NCBI GenBank assembly: GCA_023421075.1
Contig: JAEZUM010000082.1
Coordinates: 1-64,000, forward strand
Length of the DNA: 64,000 nucleotides
Direction of reading: 5' to 3'
Origin: Bacillota bacterium
GTDB lineage: Bacteria; Bacillota; Clostridia; Lachnospirales; Lachnospiraceae
The first letter of the stretch is position 1. Each line of letters begins with the position of its first letter. A program made the translations under genes and the position numbers. This document shows, one piece after another, positions 7,490-16,800 of the stretch. The notes under the pieces were generated by a model. It was not told the DNA's origin. It saw nothing but the letters and a program-made list of their open reading frames with translations, and did not search any database.

Positions 7490-9082
7490 CTATTTACGGT
7501 TCGCAGGCTCGATATTTATGCTCTTTCCCTTGATTTTAGCTGATTTCATTACTTGAATAACATCGGAAGCGTACTCTCTCGGTACTTCTACAAAGGTATA
7601 TTTGTCATACATATCGATCGATCCGATCAATTTACCGGGCATTCCTGTCTCTCCGGCTATCGCTCCAAGGATATCTCCGGGCTTGATTTTCTGATTTTTG
7701 CCAAGATTAATGAAAAGTCTTACCATACCCACTTCCGCACCGGTATCACCAAAATCTTCGACATTCTTAACATCCTCAGCCTTGGTGATGTCCTCTCCCA
7801 TGCTCATCTTAAGAAACGCTGCGGCTATATCGAGTGATGTAAAGTCGCCTTCGTTTAATCTCTCTTCAATCATATCTATATATTTTGTAAGATCTTCATT
7901 CTGAATGGTATCCACGAGCTTGTCAAGGATCTTATCTGCCTTCACCGCGGTCACATCATTCAAGGACGGGATGGGCTGTGCTTTAATCTTGGTATTGCAA
8001 TATCTCATGATATCCTTCAGCTTGTAGATTTCTCTTCCTACCACCAGCGTAAAGGCTCTTCCTTCACGTCCTGCACGCCCGGTACGTCCGATACGATGAA
8101 CATAATACTCATCATCCTGAGGAACATCGTAATTAAATACCGCTTCCACATCATCAACGTCAATACCTCTTGCAGCGACATCGGTAGCAACCAGTATCTC
8201 GGTTCTTCCGTTACGGAAGCTATGCATAACACGATCTCTTTGCTGTTGCTTTAAATCGCCGTGCAGACCTTCCGCAAAATATCCTCTACCCTGAAGTGCA
8301 GAGGTAAGCTCATCCACCTGCTTCTTGGTGTTACAGAAAACCAGAGAAAGCTTCGGATTATACATGTCGAGGAGACGGGATAGCACATCTTCCTTATTTC
8401 TCTGAGTCACCTCATAATAATACTGCTCAATCTTAGGAACGGTAAGTTCCTTCTTTACAACTCGAATTGTCTCAGCATTCTTCTGATAGGTTCTTGCAAT
8501 CTCCAAAATAGGTCCCGGCATGGTTGCTGAGAAAAGCACCGTTTGTCTTTCCTCGGGGATCTGGCTCAGGATTGTCTCGATATCCTCACGAAAGCCCATG
8601 TTCAGCATCTCGTCTGCTTCATCGAGGATAATTGTATTCACGGTATCGAATTTTACTGTCTTTCTTCTCATATGATCCATAACACGACCGGGCGTACCGA
8701 TAATGATCTGTACTCCGGACTTTAAGGAACGGATCTGCTTTGCGATCTCCTGTCCGCCATACACAGGAAGTATCTTAATTCCATGCATAAAGTTCGCAAG
8801 CTTACGAATCTCTTCTGCAACCTGGATTGCCAGCTCTCTGGTGGGGCACAAAACAATTGCCTGAAGATGTCTTTCCTTCGGGTTAACTCTCTGTAATAAA
8901 GGGATACCGAAGGCAGCTGTCTTGCCGGTTCCGGTTTGCGCCTGACCGATCACATCTTTTCCCTCTAAGAGAACCGGGATCGCCTTCGCCTGTATCGGTG
9001 ACATTTCTTCGAAGCCCATCTCCTCGATCGCACGTAGAATACTGGGGTTTAAGTCTAATACATCAAATTTTGTTGTTTCCAT
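7490..9082 (-). CDS. csdA: DEAD-box RNA helicase, CsdA/DeaD-DbpA type
   Basis: ATP-dependent RNA helicase for ribosome assembly and cold-shock RNA remodelling. The two RecA domains show the Q motif region (MSPIQAKAIP), motif I AQTGTGKTAAFG, PTRELA, TPGRVMDH, DEAD, SAT, TDVAARGIDV and HRIGRTGRAG. After residue 380 come a linker and a C-terminal DbpA-type RNA-recognition fold (about 450-525), which in relatives binds 23S rRNA or structured RNA. The length of 530 fits CsdA of Firmicutes. AAAGGAAAAATGA precedes the ATG. The stop lies only 11 bases from the perR -35 box, so readthrough into perR is possible because no clear terminator separates them. Confidence 0.93.
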   Translation of the reverse strand: METTKFDVLDLNPSILRAIEEMGFEEMSPIQAKAIPVLLEGKDVIGQAQTGTGKTAAFGIPLLQRVNPKERHLQAIVLCPTRELAIQVAEEIRKLANFMHGIKILPVYGGQEIAKQIRSLKSGVQIIIGTPGRVMDHMRRKTVKFDTVNTIILDEADEMLNMGFREDIETILSQIPEERQTVLFSATMPGPILEIARTYQKNAETIRVVKKELTVPKIEQYYYEVTQRNKEDVLSRLLDMYNPKLSLVFCNTKKQVDELTSALQGRGYFAEGLHGDLKQQQRDRVMHSFRNGRTEILVATDVAARGIDVDDVEAVFNYDVPQDDEYYVHRIGRTGRAGREGRAFTLVVGREIYKLKDIMRYCNTKIKAQPIPSLNDVTAVKADKILDKLVDTIQNEDLTKYIDMIEERLNEGDFTSLDIAAAFLKMSMGEDITKAEDVKNVEDFGDTGAEVGMVRLFINLGKNQKIKPGDILGAIAGETGMPGKLIGSIDMYDKYTFVEVPREYASDVIQVMKSAKIKGKSINIEPANRK

Positions 9083-9309
9083 TCATTTTTCCTTTCTTTG
9101 TATCACTTATCTCATATATTTCCCACTGACCATCCAGCCTATGTATCACAAGCTCTCGGTCCTGTTCAAACAAATATTCATACACAAATCCAATGTCGCA
9201 ACGATTGCATTATCAACATCAAGGTGAAAAATGCTTCTTCCAAAATGATTCGTATTCCTTTTCATCATTTTTAACACTTCTATATCAAAATATTTCTTCA
9301 AACATCCGT
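9083..9309. other. Leader of the helicase gene; no confident gene
   Basis: About 230 bases between the helicase ATG and the ygiQ terminator. On the minus strand, an ORF without an obvious ribosome site reads GTG YEYLFEQDRELVIH... and overlaps the helicase start; a second frame just upstream has a protein-like stretch too. They may be remnants of a frameshifted gene or chance. A long 5' leader is common for cold-shock helicases. Confidence 0.35.
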
Positions 9310-9343
9310 AAAAACAGCTCTTAGTCCTTAGGACCAAGAGCTG
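9310..9343 (-). terminator. Terminator of ygiQ
   Basis: CAGCTCTT (9315-9322) pairs with AAGAGCTG (9336-9343), with an inner GTCC/GGAC pairing. On the minus strand it is followed by TTTTTAC. Confidence 0.85.
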
Positions 9344-9444
9344 ATTCATCTTAAAATAAAATTTATTATGAAACAGATACTTTGCGTAGTATATCATTGA
9401 AACTACCTAGTGTCAAGGGTTTCCTCAATATTGGGCTCTATTCC

Positions 9445-11583
9445 CTATCTGCTGTTTCGGCTTCTGGGTTTACCGGCTACCGATTTTTGCCTGCTGTTGT
9501 TTGTACTACGGCCATGTGAAATGGTATCCTTGGAAGCTTTCTGTTTATGAAAATTATCCGGTCTATCTGCTTTACTGCTCTTACTAACTGCTAAGCTATC
9601 CTTACTTTTTCCTCTGCCCGGGTAGCCGGTATTTTGTGATTTACCGACATTTTGTGATTTACCGGAACTCTGCGACTTATCCGCATTCCGTGCCTTACCA
9701 TTCCCTTGTGCTTTACCTGTAATCTGAGGTTTCCCTTTTCCCTGTTCCTTCTTTTCCTTGGCAACCCACTCTCTTTCCTTGGCGAACTGTCTCGGACGAA
9801 CCAGACATTTCTTATCAAAGCCGATCAGGTCCATACGGTCAGCCTTCTTCAGAGCCTCTACGACCAACTCGTAATTCTTAGGATTTCGATACTGAATTAG
9901 GGCACGCTGCATCGCTTTCTCATGAGGGGTCTTTGGAACATATACTTCCTTCAGCGTTCTGGGATCCAGTCCGGTGTAATACATACAGGTCGATATGGTT
10001 GACGGAGTCGGATAGAAATCCTGTACCTGCTCCGGCATATACCCCAGATCTCTCAGATATTCCGCAAGCTCCACCGCTTCCTTCAGGGTTGAACCCGGAT
10101 GTGAGGAGATTAGGTAAGGAACAATAAACTGATTCTTCCCCAGCTTCTGGTTCGCTTTCTTGTATTTCTCCTGGAACTTCTCATATACTGCATTCTCCGG
10201 CTTACCCATCAGGGATAACACACTGTCACTGATATGTTCCGGAGCCACCTTCAGCTGTCCGCTGACATGATGCTCGCAGAGCTCCTCCAGGAATTTATCA
10301 TCCTGATCTGCTACCAGATAGTCAAAACGAATACCGGAGCGAATAAATACCTTCTTTACATTGGGCAGCGTTCTTAATTTGCGCAGCAGATTCAGATAAT
10401 CACTGTGATCCACCTTAAGACTCTTACAAGGGGTCGGGAATAAGCATTGCTTATTCACACATGCGCCCTTCGAATTCTGCTTCTCGCAGGCAACATGACG
10501 AAAGTTTGCCGTAGGTCCGCCTACATCATGAATATAACCTTTAAAGTCCTTATCCCAAACTAACTGCTTTGCCTCTGAGAGGATGGACTCATGACTCCTG
10601 GTCTGTAAGATTCGCCCCTGATGGAAGGTTAACGCACAGTAGTTACATCCGCCAAAGCAACCACGGTTGCTGACCAGACTGAACTTAACCTCCGTGATTG
10701 CTGGAATTCCTCCTGCTTCCTGATAGGAGGGATGATAATCGCGCATATAGGGCAGAGAATAGACACGATCCATCTCCGCCTGCGTCAAGGGTTTTGCCGG
10801 GGGATTTTGAACTACATACTCATTCTCTTTATAGGGCTCAACCAATCGTTTTCCCGAATAAGGATCCGTGTTGATATATTGAATCTGAAAGCTCTTCGCA
10901 AATTCCTTCTTACTTTCCAGAATACTCGAATAACTCGGTAACATTACAGCATCATAGACCGATTCTAAGCTCTTTGCTTTGAATACGGTTCCGTTAATAA
11001 AGGTAATATCCTTTATCTCAATACCGCTGCTTAATGCCTCGGCAATCTCCACGATGGAGTGCTCTCCCATACCATAGGATAGAATGTCCGCCTGGGAATC
11101 CAGCAGAATTGACCGCTTAACCTTATCACTCCAATAATCGTAGTGAGCCAATCGTCTTAAACTGGCTTCAATTCCTCCGATAATAATCGGAATATTTTTA
11201 TACTTCTTCCGAATCAGGTTGCAATATACGATGGTCGCATGATCCGGTCTTCTCCCCATCTCGCCACCCGGAGAATAGGCATCCGTCTGTCTCTTCTTCT
11301 TCGCAACAGAATAATGATTCACCATAGAATCCATATTTCCGCCACTCACAAGAAAACCAAGTCTTGGTTGGCCAAAGAGCGATATACTCTCGCCATCCTT
11401 CCAGTCAGGCTGGGCAATGATGCCGACTTTATAGCCATGACTCTCCAACACTCTGCTGATGATAGCCGGACCGAAGGAAGGGTGGTCCACATACGCATCA
11501 CCGGTCACAAAGACAAAATCACACTGGTCCCATCCCCTTTGTTCCATATCACTGATACTGATCGGTAAATAATCTTTTATCAT
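9445..11583 (-). CDS. YgiQ family radical SAM protein (UPF0313)
   Basis: Putative radical S-adenosylmethionine enzyme of unknown substrate. The N-terminal 300 residues form the YgiQ-specific domain (FVTGDAYVDHPSFG near residue 25). The radical SAM core has the 4Fe-4S motif CFGGCNYC near residues 310-318, followed by TIM-barrel strands (LKVAPEHISD, FIVPYLISSHPG). The core ends near residue 600. A lysine-, glutamine- and glycine-rich tail of about 110 residues follows, with repeated short units such as GKSQ, GKAQ and DKSQ, probably disordered and possibly RNA-binding. The start has only a weak purine-rich ribosome site. It is bounded by terminators on both sides and thus monocistronic. Confidence 0.92.
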   Translation of the reverse strand: MIKDYLPISISDMEQRGWDQCDFVFVTGDAYVDHPSFGPAIISRVLESHGYKVGIIAQPDWKDGESISLFGQPRLGFLVSGGNMDSMVNHYSVAKKKRQTDAYSPGGEMGRRPDHATIVYCNLIRKKYKNIPIIIGGIEASLRRLAHYDYWSDKVKRSILLDSQADILSYGMGEHSIVEIAEALSSGIEIKDITFINGTVFKAKSLESVYDAVMLPSYSSILESKKEFAKSFQIQYINTDPYSGKRLVEPYKENEYVVQNPPAKPLTQAEMDRVYSLPYMRDYHPSYQEAGGIPAITEVKFSLVSNRGCFGGCNYCALTFHQGRILQTRSHESILSEAKQLVWDKDFKGYIHDVGGPTANFRHVACEKQNSKGACVNKQCLFPTPCKSLKVDHSDYLNLLRKLRTLPNVKKVFIRSGIRFDYLVADQDDKFLEELCEHHVSGQLKVAPEHISDSVLSLMGKPENAVYEKFQEKYKKANQKLGKNQFIVPYLISSHPGSTLKEAVELAEYLRDLGYMPEQVQDFYPTPSTISTCMYYTGLDPRTLKEVYVPKTPHEKAMQRALIQYRNPKNYELVVEALKKADRMDLIGFDKKCLVRPRQFAKEREWVAKEKKEQGKGKPQITGKAQGNGKARNADKSQSSGKSQNVGKSQNTGYPGRGKSKDSLAVSKSSKADRPDNFHKQKASKDTISHGRSTNNSRQKSVAGKPRSRNSR

Positions 11584-11599
11584 TGTATTCTCTTTCTAC

Positions 11600-11638
11600 T
11601 GAAATGGCTGCTGCAAATCTTCTAGTTTGCAACAGCCT
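11600..11638 (-). terminator. Terminator of the FKBP lipoprotein gene
   Basis: GGCTG-CTGCAAA (11606-11617) pairs with TTTGCAACAGCC (11626-11637). The downstream T run on the minus strand is short (ATTTC). Confidence 0.65.
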
Positions 11639-11686
11639 CTCATTGAGTATTTATATAAGGGTTACTTTCATAAGCTTACGTATAAA

Positions 11687-12826
11687 TTATGCTTCTTTTG
11701 ACTGAGCTAAGATGAAATCAACAGCCTTCTCCCAGATTAAGCTTTCCTTGATCTGTTCTTCGGTCGCATACTGGAAGAACTCCTCTTCCGAAGCATAGCC
11801 ATATTCTTCAATATAGTTTGCAACACCGGCTTTGTATTCTTCTTCAGAAAGCTCCATCTTCTCGGCTTTGATAATAGCATTGAGTACTAATTCCTGAGCG
11901 GTTCTGTCTTCTGCATAGGACTTCTTCTCTTCTGCATATTTCTCTTCGGTTAATCCATTCGCTGCCAAGAAATCTACAAGCTCATAACCAAACATGGAAG
12001 CATACTGCTGATAGTAGCTTTCCATCTCAAAGGCATAGTAATCTACTACGGACTGAGGATAAGAAGAGATGGTTGAACTGTCAACGATTGCTGTAATTAA
12101 GTTCTTGATCTTCTCATTTCTCATTGTGTCTTCATTTGCCTTTACAAGATCGGCACGGGTACCTTCCTTGTAAGCTGCGATACTGTCATAATCTGTGTTA
12201 TTCTTAACAAAATCCTCCGATAATTCAGGTACTACAGAGACCTTGATTGAATTCACTTTTACTTTAAATACAACTGCCTGTCCTGCTAATTCAGCAGAGC
12301 TGTAATCTGCCGGGAAGGTCAGATCAATTGAAACCTCTTCTCCAACCTTTGCTCCAATCAGACCATCCTCAAAGCCCGGAATAAAGCTTCCGGAGCCAAT
12401 CTCCAAATCATAACCCTGCGCTGTGCCGCCTTCAAAAGCAACACCGTCCTTCAGACCTTCATAATCGATATTTACAACATCACCGGTCTCAACCGCTCTG
12501 TCTGTAACCTCTTCATCGGTTGCATTCTCTTCCAGATCCGTCTGGATCGCTGCATCGATATCTGCATCAGTTACCTCTAACTTTGTATAAGTAACAGGAA
12601 GTCCTTTATATTCACCTAAGGTAATATAGTCACTTACTTCATACGCCTCTTTTACAGGAGCTTCTACGGGTGTTTCTGCATTTGCATCATCGGTAGCTGC
12701 AGGAGCCTCGGTAACTGTTCCATCCAATGTAACTTCTGACTCATCAGTCACATTCTTCTTGCCACATCCCCACGCCAGCATTGCGATGCTTAAGCCCATA
12801 ACCAATAACAATAATTTCTTCTTCAT
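11687..12826 (-). CDS. Extracytoplasmic FKBP-type peptidyl-prolyl isomerase lipoprotein, trigger-factor-like
   Basis: Lipid-anchored folding factor outside the membrane. A lipoprotein signal ends in LAWGC with the lipidated Cys at 21, then an acidic linker to about 75. The FKBP-type isomerase domain spans about 105-200 (TGDVVNIDYEGLKDG, FIPGFEDGLIGAKVGE, VVFKVKVNSI). A helical C-terminal region of trigger-factor type follows to residue 379 (YPQSVVDYYAFEMESYYQQ). The ribosome-binding N-terminal domain of true trigger factor is absent and replaced by the signal peptide, so this is a secreted relative, not the cytosolic tig product. AAAGGA is 10 nt before the ATG. Confidence 0.9.
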   Translation of the reverse strand: MKKKLLLLVMGLSIAMLAWGCGKKNVTDESEVTLDGTVTEAPAATDDANAETPVEAPVKEAYEVSDYITLGEYKGLPVTYTKLEVTDADIDAAIQTDLEENATDEEVTDRAVETGDVVNIDYEGLKDGVAFEGGTAQGYDLEIGSGSFIPGFEDGLIGAKVGEEVSIDLTFPADYSSAELAGQAVVFKVKVNSIKVSVVPELSEDFVKNNTDYDSIAAYKEGTRADLVKANEDTMRNEKIKNLITAIVDSSTISSYPQSVVDYYAFEMESYYQQYASMFGYELVDFLAANGLTEEKYAEEKKSYAEDRTAQELVLNAIIKAEKMELSEEEYKAGVANYIEEYGYASEEEFFQYATEEQIKESLIWEKAVDFILAQSKEA

Positions 12827-13013
12827 TATATTTAATCCTTTCCTTTTTACAAATCGGTAAGGGTGATACCTTTTCCGAAATATATTTTACAGTACTATAT
12901 TCCGTTATATCATATTTTAAGGCAAAAGGAAAGAAGAAAACAATATTTCACAAATATTTCACCTTATACCTTAAATTAAAAGTGTCAGATACTTAGGACT
13001 CAATTACCTATAG

Positions 13014-13052
13014 GATAAAAGAGCCTCTGAGTTTTGTATTAACCCAGAGGCT
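13014..13052 (-). terminator. Terminator of darA
   Basis: AGCCTCTG (13022-13029) pairs with CAGAGGCT (13045-13052); TCTTTTATC follows on the minus strand. Confidence 0.8.
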
Positions 13053-13096
13053 GTTATCTATTATTATTACAAATTTAATCGGATTAATACGTGACG

Positions 13097-13414
13097 CTAA
13101 ATCTTCTCGTAGCGGTCGACATCCATGACAAAGATGGTTGCACCACCTACATTCACCACAACATTCATGGACGCATATTCTACCGCACCTACCGGATTCG
13201 ATATAATCTGTTGTCTTGGTCCACATTCCTTCTTAACAATATCTATAACACGATCTACCTTTTCTTCTTCGGTTCCTATCATTAAGGTTGTATTACCTTC
13301 TCTTAAAAACCCTCCGGTAGAAGCGAGCTTTGTTACATAAAAGCCGGATTTGTTCAATGCCTCCGTTACGTAGCTGCTATCCACATTACGGACGATTACA
13401 TAGATTAATTTCAT
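13097..13414 (-). CDS. darA: Cyclic-di-AMP receptor, PII-like DarA/PstA
   Basis: Small trimeric PII-like protein that binds c-di-AMP. The 105-residue sequence has the family's core: KLIYVIVRNVDSSYVTEAL, then the glycine-rich loop LASTGGFLREGNTTLMIG, which in structures contacts the nucleotide, and a C-terminal GGATIFVMDVDRYEKI. Its partner proteins are unknown even in studied species. The ATG at 13414 has AAGGAAG 8 nt upstream; a GTG three codons earlier lies too close to that site. It is monocistronic. A likely promoter has TATAAT near 13489-13494 on the minus strand. Confidence 0.93.
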   Translation of the reverse strand: MKLIYVIVRNVDSSYVTEALNKSGFYVTKLASTGGFLREGNTTLMIGTEEEKVDRVIDIVKKECGPRQQIISNPVGAVEYASMNVVVNVGGATIFVMDVDRYEKI

Positions 13415-13533
13415 ACAATCCACTTCCTTTCTTACTTTTATATTAATGCAATGCTGCCTTGTGGTTTCATTATTGTATCTATCCTAATTATAGTATAAGC
13501 ACCAAAAAAAGTAAAGTCTAATGATGATTTATG

Positions 13534-13566
13534 GGAAAAAGCCGGCTGCTTTGGCCGGCTTTTTCC
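13534..13566. terminator. Bidirectional terminator-like hairpin
   Basis: GGAAAAAGCCGGC (13534-13546) pairs perfectly with GCCGGCTTTTTCC (13554-13566), giving T runs on both strands. It lies about 190 bases past the ileS structured end, so its owner is unclear. Confidence 0.7.
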
Positions 13567-13630
13567 ATAGGGGGGGAGGGAAAAATTTATGAAAAAAATC
13601 AATCTATGTTAAATACTCTTATTGTTAGTC

Positions 13631-13669
13631 GAAGCCAGTAACCGCTACTGCAATCGTGGCTTCTTTTAT
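13631..13669 (+). terminator. Plus-strand terminator-like hairpin
   Basis: GAAGCCA (13631-13637) pairs with TGGCTTC (13657-13663), followed by TTTTATTTAA. No annotated plus-strand gene precedes it. Confidence 0.45.
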
Positions 13670-13749
13670 TTAATTCTATGAACTTATTATAGAATAGAAA
13701 TGTGTTCATTCTATTACCGAATCGTGAATTAATTATGAAGATTCTGAAC

Positions 13750-13811
13750 AAATAAATCCCGGAGTCCAAACTATGGCAAGCTCGCTAACCATAGCATGAT
13801 CTCCGGGATTC
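13750..13811 (-). terminator. Two-storey terminator of ileS
   Basis: AATCCCGGAG (13755-13764) pairs with CTCCGGGATT (13801-13810), enclosing CTATGG (13771-13776) and CCATAG (13789-13794). TATTTGTT follows on the minus strand. Confidence 0.7.
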
Positions 13812-13844
13812 AAGTAATAGTTCATTTATTTGTTTCTTTATTCT

Positions 13845-16800
13845 TTAGATGGAAAGCTTCTCAACACCAAGGGTAACATCCTCACCATTTAAGCTCCAAT
13901 TCTTTGTAAAGCCCTGTGCCTGATCGAGGAGGATTTCCTTCGCAAGAACCTGTGACTTTATCTCTTGCTCGTTTCGTAAGATGATCTCTTTGATTTTATC
14001 GTTTCCACTCTGCGATACACGGATATGATCCATGACCTCGAAGTCAGCCTCTTTACGCATCGTCTGAATCTTAGAGATGATTTCATTGACAAAGCCCTCT
14101 TCGATCAGCTCCTCCGTCAGGTTGGTATCAAGAACAACCGTAATACCGTGGTCTGAGTCGGAAACAAAGCCCTCTGTCTGTGCAGCTTCGATTAATAAAT
14201 CATCCTTTTCCAGAACTGCTTCTGCACCTTCTAAATTGATCTTCAACTGCCCAGTCGCATTGATCTCATCAATCGCTACATTGCCATTTAGTTCTGCAAG
14301 GATGGAACGGATTGCACCAATCTGCTTACCAAATTTCGGACCAAGCGTCTTCAACTGTGGCTTAAAGCTATAGGAGGTAAAGTTACGAACATCCTCTGTA
14401 AATACTACTTCCTTCACATTCAGCTCTTCTGCAATAATCGCGGTATAGAATGCGGACAGTTCTGCGTTTGCTTTCACATACATCTTGCCGATGGGCTGAC
14501 GATTCTTGATATTTGCTGCATTACGGCACGCACGACCAAGAACAACAACCTCCAGAACCTCTTCCATATTCGCTTCCAGCTCTGTATCAATCCAAGCTTC
14601 GTTATATTCCGGATAATCGCATAAATGAATACTCTTCGGAGCCGACTTATCGATACTTACAACTAGATTCTGATAGATATCCTCGGTCATAAACGGTATG
14701 AACGGTGCTGCCAATTTGGATACGGTAACTAATGTGGTATAAAGAGTCATATAAGCATTGATCTTATCCTGAGGCATTTCCTTCGCCCAGAAACGTTCTC
14801 TGCTTCTTCTTACATACCAGTTGGAGAGCTCATCGATGAAATCAGCCAGGATACGTGCGCCTTCTGTGATACGATAGTTATCCAGATGCTCATCAACGGA
14901 TTTCACCAGTGTATTTAATCTGGATAGAAGCCATTTATCCATAACAGGAAGCTTATCGTATTCCAGCTTATACTTGGTTGCATCAAAGTTATCGATATTT
15001 GCATAAAGTACGAAGAATGCGTAGGTGTTCCACAGGGTTCCCATGAACTTTCTCTGTCCTTCGGTTACCGCTCCGTGATGGAAGCGATTCGGAAGCCAAA
15101 GAGCTGAGTTGATGTAGAAATACCAACGGATGGCATCCGCACCATGCTGCTCCAGTGCATCAAAGGGATCCACCGCATTGCCCTTGGACTTCGACATCTT
15201 CTGTCCGTTTTCATCCTGTACATGTCCTAGAACGATAACATTCTTAAACGGTGCTTTACCAAAGATAAGTGTGGATATCGCAAGCAGGGAATAGAACCAG
15301 CCTCTTGTCTGATCCACCGCCTCACTGATAAAGTCCGCAGGGAAATTATCCTCGAATACCTCTTTGTTCTCAAAGGGATAATGCCACTGTGCGAAGGGCA
15401 TAGAACCGGAGTCATACCAGCAGTCGATCACCGGTTTCACACGGGTCATCTGCTTACCGCATTCCGGACACTTGATCGTAACCGCATCAATAAAAGGTCT
15501 ATGAAGCTCTATGTCGTCCGGACAGTTGTCTGACATTGATTTCAATTCCTCAATACTACCGATACAATGACGATGCCCGTCCTCACACTCCCAGATCGGA
15601 AGCGGAGTTCCCCAATAACGGTCACGGGAGAGGCCCCAATCCTGTACATTCTTCAGCCAATCACCGAAACGGCCCTGTCCGATGCTTTCCGGCATCCAGT
15701 TAATGGTGTTATTATTCGCGATCAATTCATCTCTTACTGCCGTCATCTTGATAAACCAGGATTCTCTTGCATAGTAGATGAGCGGTGTATCACAACGCCA
15801 GCAGAAAGGATAGCTGTGCTCAAATTTCAGTATCTTGAAGAGAAGTCCCTTCTGTGCAAGCATTTTCATAATCGGTTCGTCTGCCTTCTTACAGAACAAT
15901 CCGGCCAAATCCGTCGCTTCTGGTTTGAACTCACCCTTACCGTCGATCAATTGTACAAAGGGGAGATCATATACCTTGCCTACGCGGTTGTCATCTTCAC
16001 CGAAGGCAGGTGCAATATGAACCACACCGGTACCATCGGATAAGGTTACATAATTATCACAGGTAATGAAGTGTCCCTTCTTATCTAACTTAGCATAGTC
16101 AAATAAGGGCTCATATTCCTTGTATTCCAGGTCCTTACCAACATAGGTCTCTTCAACCTCATAGTCACCCTCCAGAATATTCAACAGCGCCTCTGCTAAG
16201 ATATAATGCTCGGTACCTACAGCCACTGCAGTCTCCTGCTCATGACCATGGTCGTGACCACAGGAGCAGCTTCCGTCCTTCTTCAACACATTACCCTTTG
16301 CATCCACACTAACCTTAACCTTGACATAGGTCTCACTCGGGTTTACACAAAGCGCCACGTTGGAGGGTAATGTCCAGGGCGTTGTGGTCCATGCTAAGAT
16401 ATATTCATCCTTCGTTCCTTTTACACGGAACTTTGCTATCACAGACTTTTCCTTAACATCCTTATAACCCTGAGCTACCTCATGACTGGAAAGGGGAGTT
16501 CCGCATCTCGGGCAGTAAGGAACAATCTTAAAGCCCTTATATAGCAGACCCTTATCCCAGATCTGTTTTAAAGACCACCACTCCGAATCAATATAGCTAT
16601 TGTGATAGGTAACATAGGGATCCTCCATATCTGCCCAAAAACCAACCGTTCCGGAGAAATCCTCCCACATTCCTTTGTATTTCCATACGCTTTCCTTACA
16701 TTCCTGTAAGAACGGCTCCAAACCGTATTGCTCGATCTGTTCCTTACCGTCAATACCCAGCTTCTTCTCTACCTCAAGCTCTACCGGAAGTCCATGTGTA

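Larger units (their letters stand above)
13415..13750. other. Hairpin-rich spacer between darA and ileS
   Basis: There is no credible ORF. The region holds the darA promoter, a 13-bp perfect hairpin (13534-13566), a G-rich stretch (13570-13580), and a second hairpin with a plus-strand T run (13631-13669). Confidence 0.5.

Noticed and set aside
9146..9397. Minus-strand ORF of 83 codons between the helicase and ygiQ
   Set aside because: It crosses the ygiQ terminator hairpin and lacks a ribosome site; only the end was kept as a possible remnant.
13587..13610. Tiny plus-strand ORF after a G-rich tract
   Set aside because: The G-rich tract looks like a ribosome site, but the ORF has only seven codons and no sign of conservation.
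15567..16043. Plus-strand ORF of 158 codons inside ileS
   Set aside because: Lies wholly antisense to conserved synthetase sequence; no family features.
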